Assembly (NCBI RefSeq): GCF_018812025.1
Contig: NC_063063.1
Span: forward strand, 5,781,442 to 5,845,441
DNA from: Megalobrama amblycephala
Taxonomy: Eukaryota; Chordata; Actinopteri; Cypriniformes; Xenocyprididae
Direction of reading: 5' to 3'
DNA length: 64,000 nt
The first letter of the stretch is position 1, and each line of letters starts with the position of its first letter. Positions 44,471-56,480 of the stretch are shown here, one piece after another. A program made the translations under genes and the position numbers. The notes under the pieces were generated by a model that saw nothing but the letters and a program-made list of their open reading frames with translations, was not told where the DNA came from and did not search any database.

Positions 44471-44819
44471 AAAATGTATATGCACATTAAATCACTAAGG
44501 GTAGGTTTAGGGGTGGGGTGGGTGTAGTAGTTAATAAAAAAAATATTTTTGCTAAATGGAAATTGGACAAATCTGTAAAAAGTCCACACATTGCATTTAA
44601 ATAAACACGCATTTTGATTGGTAACGACAGTCATATGTCATTTCATGACGAAAGATGTAACACGACACTGTCATTATTTTTACGCCAGCATGACTTTAAA
44701 AGGCAAATATAGGTCGTAATAAGGTGGTTGAAAAATGACCTATGGGGTCCTTTTTTTGGGGGGGGGGCAGTCTCTGAATTATTATTTAAATTGTGTTAAT
44801 TCTGGCTCCTAGTTTAGAA

Positions 44820-44940
44820 CCACTGTGCTAGGGTAATGTGGGTCTTGCTTGTGGGCATTGTGTTAACCAGGGTGTTGTTATGCAGTTGCTAAGATGTTCT
44901 GAATGGTTGCTAGGGATGTTCTGAGTGGATGCTTAGTGGA
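44820..44940. repeat. Degenerate minisatellite (GTTGCTARGATGTTCTG type)
   Basis: Loosely repeated GTTGCTAAGATGTTCTGAAT, GGTTGCTAGGGATGTTCTGA and related phrases; the same type recurs at 62455-62580. Confidence 0.65.
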
Positions 44941-46324
44941 CCATTCGTTGTCAATATGACAAAGATAGCCCTCTCTCAGTGGGATTCCCTCTTTCAGACT
45001 TCCACAGAAGATATATGCACAGTACATTTATTTAATATTTAGACTACTTCTATTATTGATTGCTATCAGGATGTGAAGAGTGTTTCAGTTAGTATAACAA
45101 AAAGTGTTTATGAAAAACATTGCTACCCTACCTTTAATCTAGTAGACTACACATTTTATAGAATAATATTAATCAAATTAAGTTTAGAAGAGAATCACAA
45201 TGTTGTTGTTGAGATCACAAATAATATGATCAGACAATCTGTGTTTTCAATTTTTTTCAGTGTAGCATTAGCAAACACCTAATAAACTGTGATCTGAAAA
45301 TAGAAAGAAAACAATGTTATGGTTTCATGTGTAATGAATTATTGAATCCTTGAACTAAGAGGTCACGTTTTTGTTTTATTGTTTTAAACAATCATTGAAT
45401 TATAGACTCCAAAGTGTCTGGCAACACAAAACAATGTCATTTTGCAAATTACATTTTCCTAGAGGCCCCAAACCAGCTTTATGGCTGATGATGTCAAGGA
45501 ACAGAAATGGATTTGACTTTTAAAGGAAGCTTAAGATGCCTTTATGTGCTCAGTGAGAACTGTCTTAATTTGTGCTGTATTCTCTCAGGAGCTTCAGATG
45601 TTAAACGAAGAAGACAAAGTCCATATTCGCTTATCAGTGAAATATAGAATTGCATTTTGTGTGCTTTACTGGCGAATAAAAAATGTGAATACATTTTTAC
45701 TCATATTTACCCTTTATATTCTAACGCTATCAGTTTCATCATGAACTGGATCGACATCAGCTGATGAACATTTCATGTTTCAGTGGCAAAATAACTTGAA
45801 AAAAAAAAGTACACAAAAAAAGTAAGTAGTCAATTTTGATATTTATGTTGACTTCAATCCCCTAGCTTATTTAAATCTGCAAAAAAAAAAAAAATGTCAC
45901 ATTTTAAGCTCTTCTAGTAATGGTTCACTGTTTTTCCCAGCTATTTAAAATGATTGGCAGTTTTTTATTTTTTTATGAAAACTCATGAGAAGTCCACCCA
46001 CACCTCAACCTGAGGCATTATTTCTGAGATTGCAAAAGTGTGCTTGTCAGTTTCTTGTGTGCATTTACTCTGTTCATTTACCAGCTTTCATAGAATTCAA
46101 TTCAAAATTCATAGAATTTTCCAAAACTCTCAGGTGATTTCTGATATTACTAAAATAATGTCATACTACTGATGGAACCCTTTCTTTGTAGCCCATTCTT
46201 TTAAAACTAACACCTTTTCTTTTCAGTTGTTTTTCTGCTGGTCAGATATGATCCTTTGTGACCTGACGGAAACAGCTTTGTTGGCTCACAAAACCTCAAA
46301 CTTGTTCTTCATCTTTTTTCACAG

Positions 46325-46388
46325 CGTTCCGACATTCCAAGGCCTTCCAGAAGAAATACTCAGCAAGCTAGCAGATGTGCTGGAGGAG
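46325..46388 (+). CDS. prkg1: prkg1 internal exon: start of cGMP-binding domain B
   Basis: Second prkg1 exon in the window, 64 nt. One base completes the Ser codon split across the 4158-bp intron (AG|C); 21 codons follow, [20 protein letters not shown] plus E. This is the N-terminal helix of cyclic-nucleotide-binding domain B; the mammalian protein has [20 protein letters not shown] here, so only one residue differs. The acceptor is a strong pyrimidine tract ending TTTTTTCACAG and the donor is GAG|GTAAGC, a near-consensus site. The exon ends in phase 0, compatible with the next exon at 63051. It is too short to stand out as an open reading frame and was recognised from family similarity and splice signals. 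Confidence 0.95.
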
Positions 46389-46889
46389 GTAAGCCACTGA
46401 ACTGTGTTGTATAAAACATTGTGTATTTTCTCCAAAGAGCCAGTTAGCTGTAAGACTCCATTGTCTATTAAACATGTTTGATTGGGCTTTCATTAAAAAT
46501 CAAGGTTTTATTCAGAAAGGTTATTTCTTAAAAGGGTCTCACCGGGAAAGGTATTAAAATTTTTAGTATATTATTTCTGTCTGACTTATTGTACTTTATC
46601 TTGTTTTTTTCCCCATGAAAATTGGGAGATAATGTGATTGTGCTTCATAGGAGTGGTCCAGTGCTTTCATTTTAAGGGTGACAGCAACTTTGGTGGATCT
46701 CGAGGATTATGGGATATTTGGCAATTAAATGTGATTTACATTTACAAGAATTAGGTGGAAACCAGTAATATTATTGTCAACCAATATAGTTGACAATAAT
46801 ATCCATGGTGGCATTATTTACTGTCCAATTTTGAATATCCACACCATTTCAAATAGGCAAACAAGTATGCCCATTGCCCTAAGCAATAA

Positions 46890-47460
46890 ACCACATCATC
46901 ATATATATTGGCATTACGGTTTACCTTACGAAATATGAGACCCTACCTGCCTGCATTCAACTTTAAGGCTGTTGTTCTTTGATAAATTTGAGATTTGCTT
47001 AAAAAAAAAAAAAAAAAAACATTTGCTTTTTTGTTTATTGTTTCCTAAATGAGCTTAATTTGTCATCTTGACAAAAGCGCACATTGGGCTTATTGAGTCA
47101 GAGAGCATTTGGAGACATTTACTCAAAGGATTTTCCCATACGGAATGACATTTATTTTGTTAAACTAACAAAGAACACCAAATTGCTGTCGACAGGCTGT
47201 TGCCAAGGGTAGACTCTTTAAGTAATAAGCCCTGAAGTGTTAAGTAAAGGACAGCTTTGACTTTTTGGACTCTCTTCAGAAACATTGCATATGAACTAAA
47301 TCTCTCATTTGCATGTGGTTCTTCTCTCAGACATGAGTAAAGATGCCGTCCAAATCCACTGGAGGGGCACAACTTGATTAATTATGCAAATCCATATGTG
47401 AGAGTATAACTGACCCCGTTAAACTAATTTGATAGCCAAATATTGTGTTTAGAATTTCTT
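46890..47460. other. Possible conserved noncoding element
   Basis: Unique balanced sequence between AT-rich repeats. It includes TTAATTATGCAAAT at 47378-47391, which joins a homeodomain core to a perfect octamer ATGCAAAT (POU factor site). Also an 18-A run near 46999-47018. Conservation itself cannot be seen here. Confidence 0.4.
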
Positions 47461-47499
47461 CTAGGAATAGATGTGCTACCTATTTAGAAGACCAAATGC

Positions 47500-47531
47500 A
47501 AAAATAAATAAATAAATAAATAAATAAATAA
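47500..47531. repeat. (AAAT)n microsatellite
   Basis: Seven tandem AATA units. Confidence 0.9.
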
Positions 47532-47868
47532 CCTCTTTTATTTTATTGTTAATTTTCATAATGTTAGGAAATTAATTAAATTAACAGAGTAGCCCTGGGA
47601 CGTCCTTGTTAATTAAGATCGCATCACTGAATTCAAAACCGCTTTGTTTTTTAATGTTATCTGTCTAGAGGCCATTCATAACTTCATAGGCTTGTGTTTA
47701 CAATGCGTCTGTTGGTGCCCTAACATAATACATCATATCACAACCATTATGTAGCTTTTCTCATTGTTTCCCAGTGTATTAAAATGAGTTATTACAGTGC
47801 TTTCAGGGAAGCCTCTTTTTTTTTCTTTCGCCACTTTTTTTTTGTAATTAATTCAGAATGAAACATTG

Positions 47869-47925
47869 GTAACACTTTATTTAACAGTCTTTGCACGTTA
47901 CATGTACTATAAATTGTGCATAATT
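47869..47925. repeat. GGTAACACTTTATTTAACAG MITE fragment
   Basis: Left terminus of the 13328/42956 family with TACATGTACTATAAATTGTG following; right end missing. Confidence 0.6.
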
Positions 47926-47999
47926 ACACAATTAAAATAAAAAAAAAGATGTAAGATTTAAGTGTGAAAATCTCCCTTTGACTAACATTTAATTATTGT

Positions 48000-48099
48000 G
48001 TGTATATAAAAATTTAGAATAATTAAAATATTTTAATGATTGTGAAAGACGTCTCTTTTATCATCAAGGCTAAAAGAAGCTTTAAAATAGCTTTACTGT

Positions 48100-48177
<78 letters not shown>

Positions 48178-48480
48178 CCTGTGATGCAAAGCTGAATTTT
48201 CAGTATCATTACTTCCGTTTTGATTGTCACATGAAACATTCTAATATTTAATATTTAATGTATTATTAATTATTATTGGAGCTCAATTATTATTATTATT
48301 ATTATTAATAATGGTTCTTCTTATTATCAATGTTGAAAACAGTTTTTGCTGCTTAATATTTTTGTGAAAACCATTATAAATTTTTTCAGGATTCTTTGAT
48401 GAATAGAAAGTTTGATGAACAGCATTTATTTGAAATGGACATCTTTTGTAATAAATGTGTAATAACTGTGTAATAACTGT
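48000..48480 (-). repeat. Dispersed cyprinid repeat, reverse, split by (AT)n
   Basis: ATTCCTGTGATGCAAAGCTG, GTTTTTGCTGCTTAATATTT, TTCAGGATTCTTTGATGAAT and AACAGCATTTATTTGAAAT are reverse blocks of the family at 1395-1635. Confidence 0.75.
48104..48172. repeat. (AT)n microsatellite, about 34 units
   Basis: Uninterrupted AT run. Confidence 0.97.
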
Positions 48481-48589
48481 CACTTTTGATCAATTTAATG
48501 TGTACTTACTGAATAAAAGTATTTCTTTCTTTCTTTTTTCTTTTTTTTTTTTTTTTGGTACACTGTTAAACTGTTAAAATGGTAAACTG

Positions 48590-48616
48590 ATAATAATAAT
48601 AATAATAATAATAATA
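48590..48616. repeat. (TAA)n microsatellite
   Basis: Nine tandem TAA units. Confidence 0.93.
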
Positions 48617-48668
48617 AGTGATAATAAGTCAGCATATTAAAATGACTGTAAGATTTCAAATTTATAGA

Positions 48669-48671
<3 letters not shown>

Positions 48672-48737
<66 letters not shown>
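48672..48737. repeat. (AT)n microsatellite, about 33 units
   Basis: Uninterrupted AT run, 0.5 kb from the preceding one. Confidence 0.97.
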
Positions 48738-48739
<2 letters not shown>

Positions 48740-49449
48740 GGTACAGCAGGTGGGGAGAAAACTAAACATAAAATTGCTTTTTTATTTATTTTTTATTAAT
48801 CAGTGGTTTACTGAACAAATTGTGTTTTTGTCTAAAATATAAATATATTAACATTAAATTATAACTAAAAGTTTCTTAAGGATAAAAAAAATGTATCTCT
48901 GCTAATGCTATAAACTATGTATGGAGCCCTTACTTGAACATTATGCTACTATAATCTGAAAGGTTAACAATTGAGCCCAAACTATTAGTCTAAATTCAAT
49001 TGCTTTTTATTTTTAGATAAAATAATCAAGTACTCAAATAACAAATTGTAGGCCTATGCAAACATGTAAACTGCACCTAAGGCAGTTTTTGCATTAACTT
49101 CTAAATGTTTTTAGTCCAATTCGTTGTTGAAATATAATAATTTCTATACACTGGCTGTCATTTTCACAATAGATTTATTTAAACATACATTTAATAGCCT
49201 AATCAGGACATCACTAAAAGGTTTGTATATGTGTGAAAGTGTGTATATTAAGCAAAAGAGTTCATTTTTCTAGCGAACTAACAAACTTTGGACACTGAAT
49301 GGCTTTTCTGAGGTAAATGCTACATATGACATATTGTTTACAAGCTTTCATTTATGTCTTTCCGTTGTTGAAACTCTGACTAAGCAATTACACGAGATAT
49401 GACCATTTCAGTAAGTTGTACTGTATCTTTCAACTTACCTTCAGATGAT

Positions 49450-49650
49450 TTTTCATGTTTATTCTGTAACTAGTATTAAACAGGAAGAGATGATCGCGTT
49501 CACTCACGCTCAGCGCTCGCCCTGCCGGTTGAACAGAGGCGCCTGTACAGTGATCTGTCACGCCGCATCAGATCACGTCAAAACGACATTTTCTGTTTAA
49601 ATTTCATGATTTCGTGGACAGAATTTGAAGGATGACACTTTGTTTCTTAT
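49450..49650. repeat. Repeat fragment related to 56840-57015
   Basis: Shares GGAAGAGATGATCG, TTCAC, GAGGCGC and GATCTGTCACG-like phrases, in order, with the leader region of the RecQ-carrying element. Likely a fragment of the same transposon type. Confidence 0.5.
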
Positions 49651-50427
49651 TTAAAGTAACAAAACACAAAGCTTATTGCAGTTATTGGTGGTTATTGGTG
49701 GTTAGGCTACAATTTTGCAATGTAATGCTTCGGTACACACATGCACCGAACTAGTGTTAATTTCGTCACCTATTTTTAATTTAGTCTTAGTCTTAGTCTT
49801 GTGGCAAATGTCCTTGTTAGTTTTAGTCATATTTAGTCATTTACATATCTTTTTTTGTTAGTCAAGTTTTAGTCGACTAAACGTCTCGTCATTTTAGTCT
49901 AGTTTTAGTCAAAAGAAAACTCAAGGTATCTTAGTCAAGTTTTAGTCGACTAAAAGTCTTTTAATTTTAGTCTAGTTTTAGTCAAAAATTTTTAGTCTTT
50001 TTTTAAAATAACACATTATTACTGAGATTATTACTGATAAACATTTCAGTAAAAAAAGTGTTTCACATATCTCAAACATTGGTTAAATGTTATAATTACC
50101 TGACAAAATACACTTGTTGAATGATTTTTGTTGAATGCAAATGTTAAACGTGTCTGGTTTTCAATTTCTGATTTAGGAGACACATTCACAAATGATTAAC
50201 CTGTGCTGAAGAGTATTTTATTTTAACCAACACAATTCAAAAACTGGGGCCCAACAGACTCCGACTGACAACTTAAGTTACAAAGGTTTTTAGTCGGACA
50301 TAGATGGCCTCTCCTCTTTCCTGGCTGGTTGCTTGACCACATCTAGAAGCTATTGTAAGAATAAATACAACGAGGCCTCATTAAATGCAATAATATCAGG
50401 AACACACGTGTTATAGTGGAAATAAAT

Positions 50428-50464
50428 ATGACTTAATGAAACTTAATGAAAAGCCTAAGATCAA

Positions 50465-50513
<49 letters not shown>

Positions 50514-50570
50514 GACTTAATGAAACTTAATGAAAAGCCTAAGATCAAAACTATATATATATATATATAA
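50428..50570. repeat. Tandem duplication carrying (AT)n
   Basis: The phrase ATGACTTAATGAAACTTAAT, then GAAAAGCCTAAGATCAAAAC, then an AT run occurs twice, starting near 50429 and 50512. The first AT run is about 40 bp and the second about 20 bp. Confidence 0.85.
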
Positions 50571-50745
50571 TATGACTTAATGACTTATAAAGTAAATTAC
50601 CAACTTAATGCAAGTTATACATGGTATTGCACACACCGTTATTGATATTTGGAGCACTATTACATGTCATTGTTAAACTTGATTCCCTTACATATACATT
50701 TGCTTTTAAGCCTAATTATTAATTTTGATTATGATGTGATTGTGA

Positions 50746-51509
50746 CAGGGGCGTGGGAAGAGGTTTCAGGTTGGGGGTGCTTAATTTTTTCTGTAACCAC
50801 TTTTGAATAAGAAACAATATCAAGGCTATAAAACTTGTCAAAACTCCGCGAATCACAAAAGTATCAGTGAGAAGTTGAGAACACTCGTTTAAACAGTGCA
50901 TACAGTCGAACTTGACTGCACATCACATTTTTTTACTTTATTGATACTGCTTTTAATCGTAATGCAAAGACCGGTCATCGGGACATAAGCTGTCATGTAC
51001 AATAAAAGAACCTGCGCAGCGACAGGAAATATAATTTAACACAAAAAGCCTGCCTAGACGGTGGACTTGCGCTTTTTTTTTTTTTTTTTTTTGAGCGGTG
51101 TGTGGACGAATTCTTTCTACGCACACACTATTTTATTTCTTGATAACAGACCGCTGCTAACTATAACACACCGTTGCCATGAAAAACAGATCGTTGCCAT
51201 GGACACACAGGATTCTAACCGTAGAGACGGAGCGCACTATTTTGTTTAGCGGAAGCAATACAATCGTTTCTAAATCAATAAACTCCTTTTTAAATCATCA
51301 TTTTGTGTCAAATTATTGATTTATTTGGTAGGTAGTCAGCCTAATCAGCCTGTTGAGGTTGTATAAGCTATAACAACCGCCTCGCTCTGCATTATCCCTT
51401 ACATAATTTAACATAAAAATAAAACTCATAGCCAACTCAGAGTGTTTATTACAAATAAATGTTAATGAACAAACATGCATTTAGAGCACCCCCACTTTCC
51501 GCGCCCGTG
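50746..51509. mobile_element. Nested element, CAGGGGCGTGGGAAG termini
   Basis: Left CAGGGGCGTGGGAAGAGG followed by GGGGGTGC; right GCACCCCCACTTTCCGCGCC ending CGTG. The inverted ends and CAGGGGCG start fit a hAT-like element inserted in the host hAT-like element. An exact 8-bp duplication is not evident, though ATGTGA occurs near both ends. Contains a T-run at 51073-51091. Confidence 0.65.
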
Positions 51510-52179
51510 ATGTGAAGACCCACACATGCATGTGGCAAAATAAGTAAGTTAACATAAAATATATATAACCTGCTTAATGTGAATTCTTTGTCCGCAGTGT
51601 TTCCCGTCAGTTATGATGACACACTCTGACTTTTTGTCAGTATCAAAGCCGCGAACTCGTTCTGAACAGCTGATGAAAAAGCTGAGACGATTGTAGACGA
51701 AAATGAAGAGAGATTTTATCTTACGTTTTTATTTTATACAAAACATTTTCGTCTCGTCTTTTTTCGTCAACAATAATGCATGTTAATTTAGTCTTAGTCA
51801 GCGTTTTTGGACAGCGGTGCAGTCTTGTCATCGTCTCGTCTTAGTCATGAAAAAAACGGTCGTTGACGAACATATTTCGTCTCGTCTCGTCTGACGAAAT
51901 TAACACTACACCGAACTGAAAGCACTGTACTGAATTCTTTCATGAAACTCACTATCATATTTTAAAGGCAGAGCTGATGGACATGATCATGGCCTAAAAC
52001 TGTGGGTAGAGTAACTAATAAGCTGTCTTCCTGCTGGGTCCCTACTGTTCACCTGCTGCGTTCTACTGCCCTGACTAAACATGATGACAACAGAGCTGTG
52101 TTCTCTGCTTTGATCCATCACTCTGTTCTCTCTACATTCTCTTAGTCCCTCATTTCTCTGTCTTTCTCATCCTACTATC

Positions 52180-52202
52180 TATCTCTCTCTCTCTCTCTGT
52201 CT
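52180..52202. repeat. (CT)n microsatellite
   Basis: About ten CT units. Confidence 0.85.
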
Positions 52203-52589
52203 CACTTTGCTTATGCACTGTCTCTGCGGGTTCACTGCTCTCTTCACTGGTCACTCGCTGTAGGCGAGGATAGAGAAGAGGATATCTCTGACCACATGCT
52301 TGAATCTGCTTGACACAACAGCTTCCTAACCCTTCCCCAGCCATGCTTCATGATGTAACATACCCTACGGATGATTACTATCATCTTATGCTATGTTTAA
52401 TAGTAAACGTAACCACTGATTTCTTTTTTGTCCATTCATATCATTAGCTAAGTAATTATTAAAACACAATAAAATAATGTTTAATTGTGTCCCAACCCAT
52501 ATGTACATTCTGCATTAAGGAATTTTCCTGGTGCTGGAGCATTTCATAAGCTTGTTTCCACCCCGGAATAAAAAAAATAAAAAAATGTA

Positions 52590-52690
52590 ATTGTGACTTT
52601 ATATCTCACAATTCTGACTTTTGTCTCTCAATTGTGAGTGATAAACTTGGAATGGTGAGGAAAGAAGTGTGAATTGTGAGATATGAATGA
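52590..52690. repeat. Minisatellite fragment as at 535-632
   Basis: ATATCTCACAATTCTGACTT and CTCAATTGTGAG recur. Followed at 52770-52792 by a poly-A run. Confidence 0.65.
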
Positions 52691-53081
52691 CAGTCGTCCT
52701 GCCTCACCAATCCACTCCGACAATACAAAATGAGTGAGGAGTTGTTCACAAAGGATGCATTGTTGCATTCAAAAAAAAAAAAAAAAAAAAAAACCTGGAC
52801 ATTTTTGTGCCCAAAACCTGACCATTTTCCAACTTCTCTCTGGCAATTTGGTTTAAATGGGCCCTTTTTTTTTGCTACTGACCTCACAAAGCCATGGCAG
52901 TTTAGAAGTCTAGAGTCATTTTCATAGCTCATTTTCAATAACTGCTCATTTTAGACCAGAGGAGAACTTTCAGTAGTATTCAACTAAATTCAATTGACCC
53001 AATAGTACATTAGACTAATGGCAGACTAAATGTGCACTACAGTATTTTTAAAGTCTCTTTTAGAATCTCCTATAAGGCAGA

Positions 53082-54548
53082 TTTGTGCTTTTTTCAGTTG
53101 TTCATAAACATATTAATGGAAAAAGTGTCATTACACTATATTCAGCACAAACTAGGCTACCATAATATGTGAGCAACATGTACGTGCATCTTTGTGTTTT
53201 TGAAGGAATAACGTTTATGCGTGGTTATTGAAAAAACAAAAAACTTTAGTCACTGAAATAAGGCCAAAAAAATAATATTATATATGTGTTTACAAGACTT
53301 CTGGGTATTGGAGATTGTAGACTAGAGTTTTTGCTTCAAAATTATCTAAAAAATTATCCTGCCTACTTGTTCATTTATAACAATATATTGATTTAGTTTT
53401 TGTAAGAAACTTTTTGTCAAGAAACACAGTATGCGTGGAGGCGTGAATCATCATGAATAATGGGTGATTTACACCTGAGAAGACAAAAGAATCACATAAA
53501 GAACCTCTAATGAGCTGCATATTAATGAGGCCTTTCAGTCAGGTAGGCTGTGAAAAAAACCCCTCTGTGATCATGTCTTAAGCTCATCATGGTGTATATC
53601 AAACATATAGAAAAAACAGCAATACTGTGAAATATTATTACAATTTAAAATAATGGTATTCTATTATATACTTTAAAATATAATGTATTTCTGTGATGCA
53701 AAGTGTCTGCATAATTATGTTACCTCTGTGGCATTTCATATAGGCTTTTAGCTTAAAAGCATGCACATTTGGAAAAATATTGATGGATTCTCATGTTTAT
53801 GTCATTTTTCTATACAGAGAAGTAATATTTATTCAACATTTATTGTCATCACTGTGAGCGCTGGATACTGTGTTTTCAATTCATACTTGCAGCCGGAGGG
53901 TGCTCTGTGCACATTTAGTCCACAAATTAATCTAAAGAAGAATAGGCCATGTGACAATCCAGGAACTAACAGGCTTCCAGAGATCGCTAACTAAGGCTAT
54001 TCAAAACACTTTTGAAGACAATAAATACACGATTAAGACGATGTATGCATGTATTGCCTCAGAATTTGCCTCTGAATAGCGCTGGCTCTGTGGGCGTGGC
54101 CACATTAGTGGATAATGAGCTGAATCACAGAGGTCTGACATGTGTCTCTTTTCGTACAGATTACATAAACAGAGAATATTTGTTTTCGATTTGACTTACA
54201 CAATTTAAAACCTGACATTTCAACTTTTTTAGACATAAGTCTCATTTTTGTGTCATTAGTATTCACTAAGTTACAGTTCATTTTCTGAGAACTATCAGAT
54301 TGGACTTCGTTCAGAAGGAGACGAGAGATTACGCATCATGTTAGTTTTCTTTATTTTGCAAAAAGCACAACATTTTGTTTTTACTCTGAGTGTACACAAA
54401 TAAAAGAAGATATTCTATAGTTTCAATTGATATATGACTTATGTCTCTATGACAAAAAAATGAAGGAGTATTTTAAGTTTGTTTTGCTGCAATGTGAAAA
54501 AAATCCTGCAAAACGCGCCAGCGCGTTACCCGACTTCCAGAGAGTTAA
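53082..54548 (-). mobile_element. TTAA element, inverted copy of 10530-12089, 3'-truncated
   Basis: The reverse complement follows 10530-12089 closely: terminus CGCGCTGGCGCGTTTTGCAGG next to TTAACTCTCTGGAAGTC at the 54548 side, and GCACAAA at the 53082 side where it stops before the other terminus. The two long copies lie in opposite orientation, 41 kb apart. Confidence 0.82.
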
Positions 54549-55290
54549 ATGCATAAAGACCCTGTTATACTATCACAACTAAAAGCGTGTAAAATATTAT
54601 CTGAAAATAGTGACATTCTATTAATTTGACAAATGTAAATAAATCCATTCTGTAAATTGTACATTATTATTTATATATATATATATTTTTTACATTTTTC
54701 TCTCAACTTTTCATCTGATTCCCTTGCATCCCCTGAAAAAAACACAGACCTAATGTTCATAGACTAAGAGTAACAACTTTTTATAATAACAAATATAGGG
54801 CTGCCCCCTAATAGTCATTAGTCGAAGAGAAGAGGCTTAGTCCACCAAAATGGGTATTAGTCGGTTAGTCGCAGAAAAAAAAAACCTCCACGGGAATTGG
54901 CGAAATCACGCAGTCCGTGCGGAACAGATTGTTAATGGCAGGTAATCCAAACATTCGCCTATCGTTCATCGAACTCAAATATGGCTTATCACTAGAAACA
55001 AGTAAGTAGTAGCAATTTTACAAGTCTGTTCACTCTAATGTTATCCTAGATAATTGTGTGCTATTATTTGATGCATATCCAAGTGTTTGTGTGGAGAGCG
55101 CGCTTACTGCATGACATGGAGGTGCCGGTGCGATCACTTGAATTTAACTTAAAATACTAATTTCTGGTCATATTGATAAGAATATTCCAACATTTGAAAC
55201 TGTAAATGGTTTGGTTTTATTTCTGTAAACTCACATTAACCACAAATCATTGAAAAATAATAATGGAAACAAACAGGATGTGCTTTCTGC

Positions 55291-56213
55291 CAGGGGCGGA
55301 GCCAGACATTGTAAACATTCGGGGCTTAGCCCAAATCTATATTTGTCCAAAGACATTTTAATTTTCTATTAACAGCTTTACTGACATGAAAGGAGCTTTT
55401 GTTGTCGTATTCTTGTTTAGAAAATGTACATTATTTGACACTGTAATTTGTAAAACTTTGTTGGATGTATCAGCTCTAGGGGGGCCTGGGGGGCATGCCC
55501 CCCGGAAGAAAATTTTGTACATTTTAAGGTTAAATGCATCAATCTGGTGCACTCTGGAAACTCAAAATTAAGAGCTTCAACCCATGTACAGTGTGCAAAT
55601 TGAACAAAGAAACAGCGTTGACTTGTACCTGGACATTAAAAAGGGTTCAAACATCTTTTTTACAATACTTGTGTACTCATTTCTTTTTAAAAGATAAATC
55701 CTTGAGCTTTTATTTTGATCACCAGATCACCAGCTGATCGCGTGCGCAAATGTGCGAGAGAGAGAAAGCGCTGCCGGTGTATGGTCGGATACTGTAGAAA
55801 AGCGGTATTGAACTGCTTAACGTATTTTAATAGAGAGATCTGTTTAGAAAAATTATATTTTGAGAGCACTGTTAAGAAACCTCAAACCTGAAATTCCTGC
55901 TCGCTGACTGTCTCGCACTCTTGCGGTTGACTGTGCTAGCTCCTCCCCTACCTGCTGCATATTCAACAGAGAGGAAGAAACGGTGTAGCCCATAGGCTAC
56001 CGACAGCAAAGAAATGTATTCTATAGGCTAGATTATTTTTAAGGTCTATTTTTACAGGCTGTATGCAGTATATGCAAAGCCAAAGCGCAATGAAATAAAA
56101 CAACTTATGATTTCGGGGGTTTGCATAGGCTATTGTCCAGTTTCATATTTGCTCAGTGACTGTCATTACATTCGGGGCTGAAGCCCCGGCAAAATCGGCT
56201 GGCGCCGCCCCTG
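55291..56213. mobile_element. Nested hAT-like element, CAGGGGCGGAGCCAG termini, perfect TSD
   Basis: Left CAGGGGCGGAGCCAG and right CTGGCGCCGCCCCTG are inverted with one mismatch. The 8-bp duplication CTTTCTGC is identical at 55283-55290 and 56214-56221. The interior has GGGGGGCATGCCCCCC near the left and CGGGGCTGAAGCCCCGG near the right. 923 bp, non-coding. Confidence 0.92.
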
Positions 56214-56480
56214 CTTTCTGCCGTCTCAGTCTCAAGTGAATTTGAACGCATCAAAAAAAAAACTAACCGAAACTCAGCATATACTTGCCTCACAGACGTT
56301 AGAAATATATCTATGGAAACCTTGAAATGTCTACTTTTAAATGAATTGATTCAAATCTAAAACAAATATTCTTAGATTATGTAATCCATATGAACCATAC
56401 ATATTGGCGCGTCGACTACTGCGGAGATGACGAGTCAGCATCGTCGACTTCATCTCTGCAGCCGAAAACACACAAAACAC

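Larger units (their letters stand above)
42167..46324 (+). other. prkg1 intron, 4158 bp
   Basis: Donor GTGGGC at 42167, acceptor CACAG ending 46324. Holds a T32 run (42890-42921), the MITE 42956-43213, a SINE near 44386 and minisatellite-like DNA near 44820. 43400-44360 carries phrases such as ACACTATGCAACTTTTGCTC that suggest another dispersed repeat, borders unresolved. 45060-46200 has no recognised feature. Confidence 0.85.
49752..51908. mobile_element. hAT-like element, TAGTGTTAATTTCGTC termini, perfect TSD
   Basis: Left TAGTGTTAATTTCGTC and right GACGAAATTAACACTA are perfect inverted termini. The target duplication CACCGAAC is identical at 49744-49751 and 51909-51916. Subterminal DNA is full of AGTTTTAGTCGACTAAA-like repeats on the left and CTCGTCTTAGTC on the right. 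2157 bp including a nested element (50746-51509) and an expanded AT tract. No transposase. Confidence 0.92.
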
